This document shows positions 35,191-50,100 of a stretch of 64,000 nucleotides of DNA, piece after piece (position 1 is the first letter of the stretch; every line of letters starts with the position of its first letter). The DNA is from Apostichopus japonicus (taxonomy: Eukaryota; Echinodermata; Holothuroidea; Aspidochirotida; Stichopodidae). The stretch spans positions 30,206,054 through 30,270,053 of the forward strand of contig NC_092562.1 in assembly GCF_037975245.1 (NCBI RefSeq), written 5' to 3'. Both the position numbers and the translations under genes were made by a program. Under the pieces are notes generated by a model. It saw nothing but the letters and a program-made list of their open reading frames with translations. It searched no databases and was not told the DNA's origin.

Positions 35191-38100
35191 GTAAGTTGGA
35201 TCAAGAAATGCCACTATGCAGCTGTCACTGTGTCCTCCGTACACAAGTTAAAGCGGCAATGGCAGTGCCTGGCATTGGTAAACTACCAAACCTATACTAG
35301 ACTAAGCCTAACGCTAATTTAAGAGACCTAGGTCTCCTGCCAATACTGTAATTATGCTGGGCGTATTACAGCTGTAATAAATAAGTTTACTGCTGTCATT
35401 TGCAATGTCTTGCTATAACCATAAGCCAACAAGTGTTATATTTTCTAACAGGCATAGAACAACATCCTACAGGTGGTTTGAAAGGCCATAGCTAGGATCA
35501 ACAACTTTGTATTTCAAAGATTGCTGGCTAGCATGGTGGGTTCATAATTGATACACTTAAAGGAAGTGTCTGGTGGACGAATTGGATACATTGTCTGCAT
35601 TCTTATTTTTTTCTTGCTAACCATGTGAAACATGTCCCCATTCGACTTTTACTTCTTGTTGAAATCTGGTTTTTAAATTCACCAGTTTCTCACCGAAAGC
35701 ATCAATTTGGTGAAATGAGGTTGTGCAGGCAAATAAGCACTTCCATTTCCGCAGCAATCTTGCGTGTACACACACCTGGGTGATTTACTATTATATATTA
35801 GGTACACATCGCGAACGTACCCACAGCTGCCTACCATGCCCAGTTGGTACGTACATGGTGTTGCACATATCACACTCTCACACTCAAACCACAGTTTATT
35901 CATCGTTCTTCGAAATCATTGAAATAAAATTACAGACCAACTTTACAGTAAAAGGAAGCTAGAAAGTATATGGAACATCGAAAGATGAAACTTGGCGGAA
36001 TCGATGTCAGAGCAGAATGTATAGTTACTGAGAAGCTAGGCTTTCCGAGAACTGTCGTTTGAAAACGTAAGAGTAGCCTACACGTGAACATTTTTGGCAA
36101 TGGAGCTGCATAACGCGATGTATAAACAACAAAGAATCTGCTGTTAAAATTTCAAAAATCACATATAATCACATGCACTACATATTTTTAAGACATATAA
36201 TTGATAAGAAATTTCACCAAAAATTAAGGAAGAAATTCATCTGTATTTAAACCCCGTACTTGTTGTGCTTGCTGTAGGAACTGTATTGAGCCTGGGTTAT
36301 GTCGCAATCTTTAATTTGCGAAGATGACATCACATGCTCTACTGTTCAAAGTATATTTGAAATATATCCATCCTAAACAATTGATAGATTGTTTCTCTGT
36401 CAAACGCAACCTTAGCTTCCTCATATTTTGAAAACATGTTTGGAAAATTATTTATCGTCTTTTAAGGTAACTTCTTAAGGCTACCAGAAATTTCTTTGAA
36501 GAATTTAATCAACGATGTCTATCAAAGAAAAATCCAAATCACTCAAACTGTAGGCCTATGCATTTTTGGTTTCGATAAATCCTAACCTTTGTGGTCATGC
36601 AGGCGCATGAATGTGTGTGACGCCTTGCTTGTAACCCGACATCTTAAGAAGGGAAGCTTTATTTGGTGTGTAGGATTACCACATTGAGTAGAAGAAGCCT
36701 AGTGTTATCTGGGGATATCAAAAGGTCATTTGGAGTCATCAGGGGTCAAATTGTGAAACTTTGTAAAAAAGATATCTAAATAAGGAGAGCTTGGTCTGCT
36801 TGGAGCAATCTCATATTTGATGTAGAGAAGTACCACATTGGATAGGAAAAACCCAGATTGTGTTTTTGGTTCCTTGCTTTAGCAAAAGGAACCTATGCAG
36901 TCAGGTTGGCGTATGTGTGTGTGTGTGTGTGGGTGTATGTGTGTGTGTGTGTGCGTCTGTGACACTTGCTTGGGTACGCTCTATCTCAATAAGGGAATGT
37001 TGGATTGAGGTCAAACTTGGACTATAGATCCGCCATATGGAGAAGGTGTGCCCTATTGTTTTTGGTGCTCACAAAGGTCACCAAAGGTCAGTTATGGTCC
37101 AAAAACAAAAAATATTAAAACTGCAATAACTCCCAGTGCCAATGTGTGACAAGGTTGATATTTTGGGACAAGTTGTGAACTGGTTAGGGGAACATTTTGA
37201 AACTTAATGGTCATGTGATCCGAGGTCACCAAAGGTCAATTAATGATAAAAAAACTAGTATTTTTGCGATAACTTGAGAACGAATTGTCCGTTTGGGTTG
37301 GAAGTTGCCTCAATGTCATCCAATTGTCGACCCGCATGTGGGTGACCCTTGACCTCAATTTGACCTCTGGTGACCTTTTCGTGTTTTTGGGATTTTTACA
37401 GTTTCGATGCTATTTTCAGATGTCAAAGGTACCTTCTGATCATAAATGTCAATAGGTTGACCCCGTGTGACCTTTATGTGCGAAGTTATATGGGGTCAAA
37501 GTTTTTCGGTCGGAGTTAGGATGGTTGTACAGACTTTTCGTTTTGTTTTTTGGAATCAGGAGATTAAACTACATCTGAAACCAAGGTCAAAAGGTCAAAG
37601 GTCACATTAGAAAAAATGTGCTTATTTTGGGAGGAAACGAGCAAAAAAGAAAATGTTTGGTTTTGATGCTAGATTTGGATATCAAAGGTACCTTCCGATC
37701 AAAAATGTCAATAGGTTGACACCCGTGTGACCTTCGTGTGCGAAGTTATACGAGGTCAAAGTTAATTTTCAGACATTTAATGCAACAACTCCCAGTTCCA
37801 AGGTGTGACATGTTTGATATTTTTGGACAAGTTGGAAATGGTATAGGGGAATATTTTCAAACTTAACGGTCATGTGATCCGAGGTCACCAAAGGTCAATT
37901 AATGATAAAAAAACTAGTATTTTTGCGATAACTTGAGAACAAACTGTCCGTTAGAGTTGGGAGTTGCTTCAATGAAATCCAATTGTCGACCCGCATCTGG
38001 GTGACCCTTGACCTCAATTTGACCGCGGGTGACCTTTTCGTGTTTTGTGGATTTTTTAGTTTCGATGCTATTTTCAGATGTTAAAGGTACCTTCTGATCA

Positions 38101-41100
38101 TAAATGTCAATAGGTTGACCCCTGTGTGACCTTCGTGTGCGAAGTTATATGAGGTCAAAGTTAATTTTCAGAAATTTAATGCAATAACTCCCAGTTCCAA
38201 GGTGTGACAAGGTTGATATTTTTGGAGTAGTTGCAAATGGTATAGGGGAATATTTTCAAACTTAACGGTCATGTGATACAAGGTCACCAAAGGTCAATTA
38301 ATGATAAAAAACTAGTATTTTTGCGACAACTTGAGAACAAATTGTCCGTTAGGGTTGGGAGTTGCTTCAATGTAATCCAATTGTCGACCCGCATCTGGGT
38401 AACCCTTGACCTCAATTTGACCTCTGGTGACCTTTCCGTGTTTTGTGGATTTTTACAGTTTCGATGCTATTTTCAGATGTTAAAGGTACCTTTTGATCAT
38501 AAATGTCAATGGGTTGACCCCCATTTGACCTTCGTGTGCGAAGGTATTTGAGGTCAAAGTTAATTTTCACACATTTAATGCAATAACTCCCAGTGCCAAG
38601 GTGTGACAAGGTTGATTTTTTTGGACAAGTTGCAAATGGTATAGGGGTATATTTTCAAACTTAACGGTCATGTGATCCAAGGTCACCAAAGGTCAGCTAA
38701 TGTTAAAAAAGTAGTATTATGGGGGGGGGGGAGAAAATGGGCAACGAAAAAATGTTTGAATTTTTACAGTCATGCTCTATTTAGGTCTCACCGATCAAAA
38801 ATGTCAATTGGTTGACCTCCGGGTGACCTTTGTGTGTGAAGTTACATACAAGTTCAAAGTTAATTTTTTGACATTTAATGCAATTAAATCTCAATGCCAA
38901 GGTGTGACATGGTTGATATTTTGGGACAAGATGTGAATGGGGTGGTGGAACATTTTGAAACTTAAAGGTCATGTCATCTGAGGTCACCATTGTTATCATA
39001 TCTGTTGACACGCTTGTAGGTCTCTTATATTTCTTACATTTTCGACGCCATATTTAGATCTCAAAAGTGCCTTTTGATAAAAAATCAGATCACATTTTGT
39101 GATCACAGAAGTGTTGGCTATAGTGTTGGTTACTTTATGGGAACATGTAGGACCACAATTACTTGGACTATTTCAGCCCAATCTTGCTTGATAATATTAT
39201 GTGTATTGTCATATACCCCAAGCAAGGAACCACAGTGCCCTTGGGCTCTTGTTTTTATGTCAAATGTCATTTTGAGTCACCAGCCCGGGTCAAATTTTGA
39301 ACATTGTAAACACCATACCTCAGAAAGGGAATCTTGGACCAAGCTCATATTTAGTATGTAGTTGTGAAGCATTAAGATGCCATTGTTTTTTGTGTCTACA
39401 GGTCAAAGGTCATTTGGGGTCACCATCGGAGGCAAAATTGTGAAAACCTTGTAAACACGATATCACAAGAAGGGAAGCTTGGAACAATCTCATATTTAGT
39501 ATGCAGTTGTGACACGTTTAGTTCAAGAAGCTTAATTTTTTTTTGAAGGAAAAATGTTATTTGGGTCACTAGGGATCAAATTGTGAAAACCTTGAAAACA
39601 CAATATTTCAAGAAGGGAAGCTTGGAACAATCTCATATTTAGTATTTATATATTTATTTTATTGTGTGCAAAAAGGTGTACTCTTTGAATATACAGCATT
39701 GCTATATAGGAACAAAGGATATCACTGAATCATCTGTATTATATACAGTATTTGCTTAAATTGAAGTTTTCTGTCGTATTGTGCTTGAACGGCATTCATA
39801 AATATGTTGTGTTCTCAACCAAATAAATAAATATTAACCATCGATATCACGACGGCTTGCTTATATGCGCATTTCAAGCCCTGCAAAGTAGAGTATATGC
39901 AGGTAGACTACTAAAATATTAAGCATTGTTAAAATGTTTGTGTCAGAATACCAATACATTTAAGGTGGCCAAACATCTCCTTAATTATTTCTCAAGGCAT
40001 TTTCTATGTGCTATCAGTCATAATTTGCAAAATATACAACAACTAAAAATAACAAGTTTTGAGACAACTTTGTTGTTTTGCCGCTAGGATTTTTCTTGCA
40101 AATATTTTTCACTCAACACCAGCTGCGAGTTGAAGATAGATCTGCTCTTTCAACCGTAGATTTTCATTGCATGAAAGTTCCCTTTGATTTAAGGCAGTGT
40201 AATGGAGTTATAGCGATATTTGTTGTGCACCATTCTGCTGCTAAAAAGACAAGGTATATAATTTGGCAAATGTACTAATTAGCACTAATCGATTGAGTAG
40301 TGGTTCAAGGTAGCAGTGAGGTACTGTATAGGCTTACGAGTTGCACACACCTACAGTAGCAATTGCATAGTACATGCCTAGTAATTGATGAGCCGTTAGG
40401 TAACAGAAGCTAAGCTATCTTCGTAGGTATTTTTGCAAATGCTTTATTTTTAAGTGTTTGAGACACTATAATAGGCCTTGCTGTTTATTTATGATTCTGC
40501 GACATGCTTTACTTTGTTCAACACTTACTTGTGGTGGAATAAGTTCAAATTTCATACTGCACAGAAACATAATTTATGAGTGTGCAGCTATGTAGCACCA
40601 TGTATCTGCCCAAGTGCCTCCTTTGTTTACAGAAAATAATTGATGTTTTACATGGAGACTTAAACAGCAATCATCTAGTGCGGAGTGAAACTTGCGTTTT
40701 TGCGAGTATACTTTTAGCCACGGTCCCCAAATAGCGAGTAATTCTATCTGTATTTTGATACAAGAAAAGTGTCCATCTCAGTTATCAGCTGCCAATGTGA
40801 ATATTGTTTGTCATTTCTCAATGCTTTATACTGGACTACTTTGAAGTATTTTGTTCATCCTGGCTTTCAATCATAAGGTCCCTGGTTCGAGTCACTCCCA
40901 GATTAATGTATGTCGTCCAGTTGCAGAGTTGTTGACAATTAACAATTCATAATCATGGACGCTAAATATGAATGTAAGAGACTGACTTCGGTCAGCTTGC
41001 GGCTTTGATAAGCCAATGAGGCTTCTTCGCGAGTTCCTGCTTGCAGGAGGATCTAATAAACATACATACAACAAACATACATACGCTACAGCCGAGTGTT

Positions 41101-44100
41101 TCAAATTCATATAAAGGAAGCCTCGCAAATCGCCAAGTCTGGACTGGTGGATTTATCTGCCGCTATAATGAGCACAGCCACAGGCAAATAATGAGTCACA
41201 CTTGGGTGCACATTGTCCCCAAACTACCCTCCATGCTATACAGTTACATTCACAGCAGTCAAAGCATTTACTATACAATAGCAAGTTGAACAAAAGAGCA
41301 CTCTTAATTAAAAGTTCAAAGGTATCCAAACGTTCCGCAAGGATAGTGTGTTTATACGCCGTATTTTATCCTTTTGCAAAGGCAAAACATCTGTGAAATT
41401 AAATAAGGAAATGTGAATTAATATTGCAGGAATCTAGCTAATTTTCTTGTTTGCCCAGTCGGCCAAGTGGGTACAATAAATTTTGTAAGGCAAAGTTTCC
41501 TGAATTGTTAAGATCAAAAACACTAAAACCAAATACTTTTGTACGCTGCACTTTAGCGTGAACCAGAGTCTAACACAGCAGGCTCTAGCATAATCCTACG
41601 TGTGAACAAAAAATCATTGTGGTATAGCAATTTTTGCACTCCGACAGGTCTTTATGTTTTTTTTAACCATGCAGCTAGTAACCTACATGAGCGAGAACAA
41701 ATTACATGAAGGCCTATGCTATGCTCGCCGAAAGTCCAGCCTTATGGAGAAATAAGTGCGGCGCTTCTTCCGATTGCATGGTCGGGTAACAACAACAAAA
41801 AGATAATGGGAGCAGTCTAGGCTTTAAACCTTTGTTTTTTCGCTCAACTTGTAGCGCAAGTAGCTTGCACTAAAATTCTCACCAAATACTGTCACTTATA
41901 TATGTGGCAGCCTAACAACACACTAATTCAATTGGGAAATCAAGCCTTTAACCAATTGTTTATTCGCTTAAATTGTGTCGCAGTTACAGTAGCTGGCACT
42001 TAAAGTAAATCCACAGTTTCGAGGGATGTACTACAGTTATGCAGAAATCAACGTTACAGTTGATGGTCTTTGCAGTTAGCATACATGTGTGGCGTAGCTT
42101 AATTATTGTTTTGCTTGGCTTTTGGTATGTCAATATGAGTTTTCCAAGTTCTTGGGGCGCATATTTTGAATGCAATGGATGATTTACTTTTTCAATCATA
42201 GTTACGTACCACTCGTTGAACAAGGTTATGCACAGGCCCAGGTAAAAGCTATACTAATATGCTGTTTTTATTGAACTTTCGAGTAGCTGAAGGTCACGAT
42301 TAATGATAAATGACCAAGAAATTTTATTTGTGAGGTTTGATAACATGGAAGGTTTGCAAGAATTATATATAGTATTGAATCTCGGATATTTGATAGTCGC
42401 GAATTATAGTGCATGAGGCAGTTTGCAACATAGACTACAGCTCTATTGACTGTCAAAACCGCCAAAGTTAATCCGCTTATTTGGCCATGTTTGCTCATTG
42501 TTTGTGAACAATAAGCAGCTTTGGGGTTGTCATGACGCTGTGCTCATTACTCTGGCTGGCTATCAGCTGGTGTGCATTCAGCCATGGGACTAATACATGT
42601 GCATAATGAGCAAGTGGTGCAATATTTTTGCCTGCCAGGACATGGGGGTTAGATTTGCGCGGCTTTCCCTAAGATTATTCATGTAGCATCATCGAAAGCA
42701 CACTACAGTTTGCTGTCTGGTTCATATGTGTAGTTCGTCAGAAATGTAATGATCTCAAAATATTTATTGTTCTGTGACTACACAAAAGTGTTCGGTCGAT
42801 AATTGGTTAGATAATCGGCATCGGGCCGATGATCAGACAATCGTTAAATAATCGGCATCGGCAAAACCCATTGAGCTACTGATTATGCGAAACCGTTATA
42901 ACGTTCCACATAAAGGATTGTGTTTTTCCGCGCTTTTGATTCACCACAACCACACCACATTCGATAAAATGCTATTAAAAGCCTGGGAAGGTGCGTTTAT
43001 ACACCCTGTATCAGTAAATTGCAGATCCCTCAAGTGAGATTGTTCTAATGCTGTTCGATATATAGTATCCAGTTTTGGCAGTTAACATCATACAGTATAC
43101 CCACTCTAAGCTTAGGGGGACGACATTATTCTTTTTTTTTTGCACTTGACGTATTGCATATACAAAAACCCTCTGTTGTCCATGTTTAACGAATATAAGA
43201 AAGATTTATTGTCTTGACTAAATATAAAACAAAACAATATATACTTTTTAACCATTTTGGCCCTTTCACCGTTCGTGAAAACTGGGAAGTGAAACGATAA
43301 CATTAGACTGCTCATTGTGGGTTCTACCTACATTAGGCTAGTCTGGCTAGAGAACAGTTGAGCCACATAACTCTTCAGTTTGGAAGTGCACCCAAGATTT
43401 TACAAATGCAATAAAATGATGAAATCAAGGAGCTAAATACTACTAAAAATCCATAAAATTGTTTGGCGACAGTCCTCGATAGTTCTTAGAACTGCATTAC
43501 AGTATTTTGTGATGAGGCAAACACTTCTGCATATTTTTTTGCAAAAAACCCAAAGCAACTTGTTTGTTGTCTATATAAATGACATTGATGGAAATATTAT
43601 GTGTACAGCCAAGACGTTTGCTGATGACACCAAACTGTATTCTGAGGTCTCTTCCAAAAGTAATTCTGAGAAGTTTCAAACAGATTTGGATTTAGGGTGT
43701 TTCCTGGTCTCAGGGATGGCAAGTGCTTTTTCATAGGGACAAATGCAAGGCGATGCATATTGGTAGTACAGTAACCAAGAGTATACTTACACTAGTAATG
43801 ATAAGGAGACTTTGCAGGATTTCTTTGTTGAAAGAGACCTGTATCTATATTGACTTATCTCTGCAAGCTTTTTAACATTGTCTCGAAGCTGCTAAGAGAG
43901 GAAGGGTTTTAGGTGTGATCAAGAGGAACTTTAGTTTTCTGAAAGAGGACATAGTTGTTAGGCTTTATAAGCAGTTGGTAAAGGCCTCATCTGGAGTATG
44001 CTGTGCAGATTTGGAACCCATATTTTGCAAAGGATAATGAAGTACTCGAGAAGGTCCAGAGGAGGGCTTCCAGGATGATTAGTTCCTTAAAGAGTGTTCC

Positions 44101-47100
44101 TTATTATACGGTATAGGCAGTTAGAACTATTGAATCTCACCACACTGGAGCTTAGGAGGATACGTGATGGCTTGATTCAGGTTTTCAAGATTGTGTATGG
44201 TTTTGATAATTTATCCTTCACTGACTTCATGCTTGCAAATAGTAGTTGTACCAGAAGTCATTGTCTTAAGCTCCAGAAGTCACAAAGTAGGATTAATATT
44301 CGGCATAACTTTTTATCTAATAGGGTTGTGAATGAGTAGAACAGTCTGCCTGAGAAAGTTGTCCTTGTAAGTACTGTAGTGTGAATGGGTTTAAGAATGC
44401 ATTGGACAAACACTTTAAAGCAGTGTAATCGGGTCTGAGTGTTTGTGTCTTCAGTTTTTTCTCTCCTTTAGGGTCCTTGATTGGGACTTGAGTGTCCCTT
44501 CTGATCCTTTTTTTTCTACTAAACTAACTTTTCTTTTGTGGCCACATGTACCATTTGTGCTAAAATAATCCCTTGGTGTAACTGAACTCCTTAACCGCAA
44601 CCAACTAAAGTAATTCTGATTTCCAGTGACACGCGACGATGTCAATAGGACTTTAGTGTGTGATTTCTCCCACAAAATAAATGGAGAAGCACTGTTGACT
44701 TACTATGTGAAATCGTTGAAACAACATTCGATCAGAAGGGTTCCCTCGCAGATGTTCATCATTGGAAACTTGAAGTGAAATGTTTGGGATCATTTTATTT
44801 TTCAATATCAGATTACAAAATTATGAATATTTTATTTCCTTACGGTCTACTGTACTTTTCATTATATTAACGTTGGAGTTGCAACACACTTATAATAAAT
44901 CATACCAGTTGTAAAAGCTGGCCCTAACTTTTTTTTCATTTCGTAGCCAATAGCTATATAACTACTTCCCCTTCAGTTGTCTGTACAGCACTACCATGTA
45001 CTGGGTTGTGGCGAGATTGCAATATTGCCACTCATGGATGTAAATGTACAGCGCCCCATTTATGTAATACAGTGTTCTTCATTTGGTCCATTAATCTTTA
45101 GTGTCGAATTGTTAAGTGACTTAAGTCGTTAATTTAATCTTTGATTGTTTAGGCCTAGAAGTTGTTAATCATGCATAACACTAAATCATGTATTAGGCCA
45201 GTTCCATGAAACGATGAAATAATCGGTAATTGGCATCGGCCCGATTGTCACAACTACTGTAAGCGGTAATCGGTAATGAGCGATTATCATATTATCGTTC
45301 GAACATTACAGTACTACTCAATATACAATTGAGCAGAATTTGACCACGAAATGTCTACTGTGTCAAGTTATTTCACACCCAGAAATTGACACATATTGTC
45401 GATGAAGTATCTGTAAGTATATACATCCATTGACACTGGATGCTGTTTGCTATGCTCTGAACCTCTATAAGCTCAGACAGGTCAGGTCCTAGAGAGTCGT
45501 GGTATCATGTTGAGGCAAGTTTGGTTATTTTTAGGGAGTAAGAATTCCAAATGCCAAAATACATGCAAAACTGGGAGGGAGGATGCTCAAAGTTGGAAAA
45601 AAAAATAATTGGTTTTTGTCCAAGTGAATGTTCCGAACTTTCTTTTTGCAATCTGAAATTGATTGGACCATCACGCAACCATTAATTTTACTACCCTAGT
45701 ATAACATGCGCCAGGCGCTGATGAGCATCTAATATAGCACTTTCAGAAAAATAATGTAATGTCAAAACCAATCTTTCAGTTGATCGCTTTTTTAGTGTAT
45801 GTAACAGACACAACTGCATGGTTGTACTGTCAGTGGTGTGCAGTACGTTCATGTAAGCTGTAAGTTGTAATCCATAAGCCCTTGCAGATTTCTCCCACAA
45901 TTGTGGTCACTTAAGCAACTGCTGATTATTAGATTAAATTCTAAGAATAATGACATATCATTGATACAAACTACTGTAACTGCTGAGCTCATTATCTCAG
46001 CACTGTTAATTATCATTCTGTGAGGCCTGCACATCAGTTTCTTTGTCAAACCATTATCAAGTAAATACAGTATTTATCTATTCCTGTTACCAGGTCAGTC
46101 TGATCCTCTCTATGTTGCTGTGGTAAGGAGTCCTGTAGCAACCACAACAAATCCAACTATCATTGAAGTATACAGAGGTGATTCCCAGACAGCCGGTGTA
46201 ACATTTGATAAAGCAGTGGATCGTTCAGGATCTGCAGGTTATAGGTTTACAGTCAATGATCCTAGAGTACCAGATGAAGCAATGGAAAACACCAACAGTG
46301 AACCTGCTACTCTTACCCTACCTACTACCATGACAAATGCTGCAAGGACTGGTATCTACACCATCACTGTAACAGAAGATGAAAGCCCAGCTGTTGCATG
46401 GAGGGTCTTAGTGACAAATGAAGCAGGTATATGAGGGTATACAGTATATGTGGAGTAGTTCTAACATACAACTGCTTGGATATGGGACCACACGAAGGCC
46501 ATTGAATTATTTGCATTCTACACAACATTTATTACTCTTGCTTTGCTGTAAATGTTTTTGCAGACATAGAAGGAATATGTTATGAACATAAATATAAGGC
46601 AACCCCACCAATTGGTGTTTAATCAATACGTACTGGACATAGTCATTAATGGCTGCAATAAATAAGCGGGTTGTATTTGTCACAAGCGCAACACAGAAAA
46701 TATTTATACAACTTCAATGCTGGTTTACTGACAAAGGATGCCTCAAAATAACACTAAAAGTCAGTGAAACTCTCCAAAGTATCAATTTGTTATATTTATA
46801 TCAAACTATTTATTAGAGTTACAATTACAGTATGTTATGTACAGAAATCAGGCTTTACATACATAATGTATGTTTTTGTTTCAGGTTAAATGTGATGATA
46901 ATAATTTACAAGGCCATACATGGGGGTCAGGTTTGCTTGATCCTCCCCTTCCCCACCCCTTCCCCACCCCTTCCCCACCCCTTCCCCACCCCTTCCCCAC
47001 CCCTTCCCCACCCCTTCCCCACCCCTTCCCCTTCCTAACGTTTACAAATGTTTCATTGTTTACAACATGTCAAAAAAACCTGCCAACCTGCTTTCACAAG

Positions 47101-50100
47101 ATTAGGAGATGCAGAAATTTCCATCCCCATAATATCGGAATCAGGGATTATTGAAGGAAAAGTGGGCAAATTCAAGCCGTAACAAGAAGAGCACTATTAA
47201 TGTGACATACAGTAGACAGTTTTGGATTTTACCTCTGTCATATTATAGTACACAATGGACTACAATGGACCACAATGGCATGAACATTATTATGCAATTA
47301 TTTCCTAAAGAGGGAAATGCATTTTGTAGCATTGTAGTATGAATGTCAGGATTTTTAGCTTGCAAAGTGCTCTTTTGCTGCATAAGTAATTGTAAGCTTT
47401 GTAGCTTTATGGCAGTGACAAGTTAAAAGTGTCCAAAATTGAGAAGTTATATTACAATGACAACATTTCAGAGAAATATTCATGCGCAAAAGTTTACAGA
47501 GGGCAGTAACATCTGGATCACTTTGGTTTCAGAGCTAATTTATTATGTGAATACATTGTGTGTGTAATGTAACCATTTGGTGAAGATTCAGCAATGTATG
47601 GTGTGGTCACCTGGCAATGCCTTGGTTAAATGACCATGAAACTGTTTGAAATTTTGTCCATCATCTAGAAATTCTGTCCCTTGTAACCAAATTCCATCCC
47701 CTACAAAAATTCACAGTGCTGGCCACCCCTACCCCTCTTTCCCCTTTCTTTTATGTAATTTGTAGGTGTTAAGGATACATATTTAATTTGTTGATACTTT
47801 GGAGAGTTTCACAATTATCACAGAAATGTTTCCATCTTTAAAATAAACTTAGATGTCACAAAATATGCAGGATAATTTTTTCCTAATTTATATGTTTTCC
47901 AATATTGGAAAACATTTTTGGAACTTTTGTATTCAAATTTATGTGGTAAAGTATGTTTAGCTCTCGAATTTAAAAAAAAAAGAAGGGGAACTTGATTAAC
48001 GAATATAATATTGTTAGGTCATTTTCATCAAATTTTGTCCCTCAGGCACAAACATTGTAATTTCTGACATACTGTAAATTAGCATTTGTGTTAACATTGA
48101 ACACAAGTTGGCGATGTTCTTTCTTAAATTCATAAGCTTCAATTAGCTATGATTCAAACTAAAAGTGAATGTTTCCTACTGAATTAACATAAAATTCAAG
48201 TTTCTGGTTGACCAGTTTTGACTCTCACCCTCTATGATTTCAAGGCAGATTTACCAATGATGTACATGACAAAGCACATCAAAATAATATAAAACAAATG
48301 TGTAACTAACAACAGACTGTGTGCTGGTATCACTACCTTACTGCCTAAATTTCTCCTCAGCAACTATTGATGCTATGGAGTATTCCACTGGTGCTTCAAT
48401 GGGAGATTCGGTTACTGTCATGGTTGATACAGAAATGGATGCGGCAGACCTTCGTTGGAGGAGAGATGGTGCATTTGGTCAAGTAGACTCGACAGGCAAT
48501 GAATGTAACAGACAGACATCTTGTGGTGATGCTAGTGCTGTGGAATCTGTTGTCTTTGAGTGCCATGAAAATGGTGAATACAGTAACCAAGTCCATGCCA
48601 TCATGAATGTGATTGTCAGAGGTGTGTATTTCTTTGATTTTCACATCTTTTATGTATACTGCTAATGTAGGTTTCTTCATTTCAGTACTTAACATGAAAT
48701 GATATATAATTAACAGAAATTAAAAATAGTTATTCACTTTACATGAATTTGTTGTTACTTTGATGAGAGCTAAATAAACTCTATACGTACCGCATTCTGT
48801 GGAAAGGACAGTCTTTAACGGGATTAACTCATGGTAAGTTACAGAAAACCCTCTCATATGTACATGTTTATCATCAGTGGTAGTTTTGACTGAAGAAAGG
48901 AAGTTTGGGTCAAGATATATAAATGGCAAGTCTTCAGCATTGTTACGAATGCAGGATCCTCCGTCCGGGACGCAATGTTTTAGCCAGCAATTTGCTCGCA
49001 TCCAGCGGATATAAATTTTTTTCTTTGAGAAACAAACCCCAAGTACACACACTCACAACCAAGCCTATAGATGCAAAACATAACAAACAAATTTTGGACG
49101 GAACATCTTTCTTCCCCCCCCCCCCACCAAAAATAAAATATCCTCTAAAGAACCAAAAGTTCTTCCAATGCTACAGATGATTGAATTTGTTTGAAAACAA
49201 GATTAAAAAACAATCCTCTAAAGGACCAAAATTTGTGATAACATCTCCCTAGGCTAGCTCCAACCTGATAAATTTCCAAGCCTAAAATGATGCAAAATGA
49301 TAACAGATGATTGATAATTTAACTGCACATTGATTGATATTGCACAGTATCGACAGAAGTTAGAAAACATGCACAACAATCACACACATCTAATCACTTT
49401 TACATTGATATTTGTTAAGTAGGGTGCGTCTATATATACAGTACCAGGTATACCTGGTATTTCATTTACACCCAATAGGATAATGGTATGGAAATCAGTC
49501 ATAAACCAAAAATACCAGGTGGTCAATTCCATGATAAGGTCAACATCATACAAAAAATTTAAAATCATTGTACATTAAAATTGTATAAGTTTCCAATAAA
49601 AAGAATACTTGTAGTTACTAAAAATATTTGTTTCACGGGGTCTGTAATAACAAATGGTTGCTGTAGTAACTAAATTATGAAAAATACAGTGAAATTTCGT
49701 TTTGCGCAGATTTGTACACATATGTGTAGTAATCATAGGTATCATCAGTTTTTGGATTAATTATATTTGCTATAGCATAGTGCTCACTTATTAGCTTCAA
49801 TTTGTTTTTGACATCAAGGCATTAGACAACAGTGGTGAATTGAAAACACCCTTGATAAACTGTCACGCGAGTCACAAAATTTACTGTTTTTTTTTTTTTT
49901 TTTTCTCCTTGCCTGCACAATAGTTTTACTCTAAATAATGAATATCAAGTCTTCACATAGATACCAAAAGGATTACCGAATTTTCCTTTTCAGAAGATAT
50001 CCAAATTTTACGCAAAATCACCCTTCATGAATGTCACACGAGTCACGTCACACGAGTCACATCAATTCAAAATAGTCTTTCTACCTATATAACTGTGTGA

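Noticed and set aside
46832-47154. Proline-rich coding exon
   Set aside because: It is the reading of the 11-bp CCCCTTCCCCA minisatellite, without splice support.
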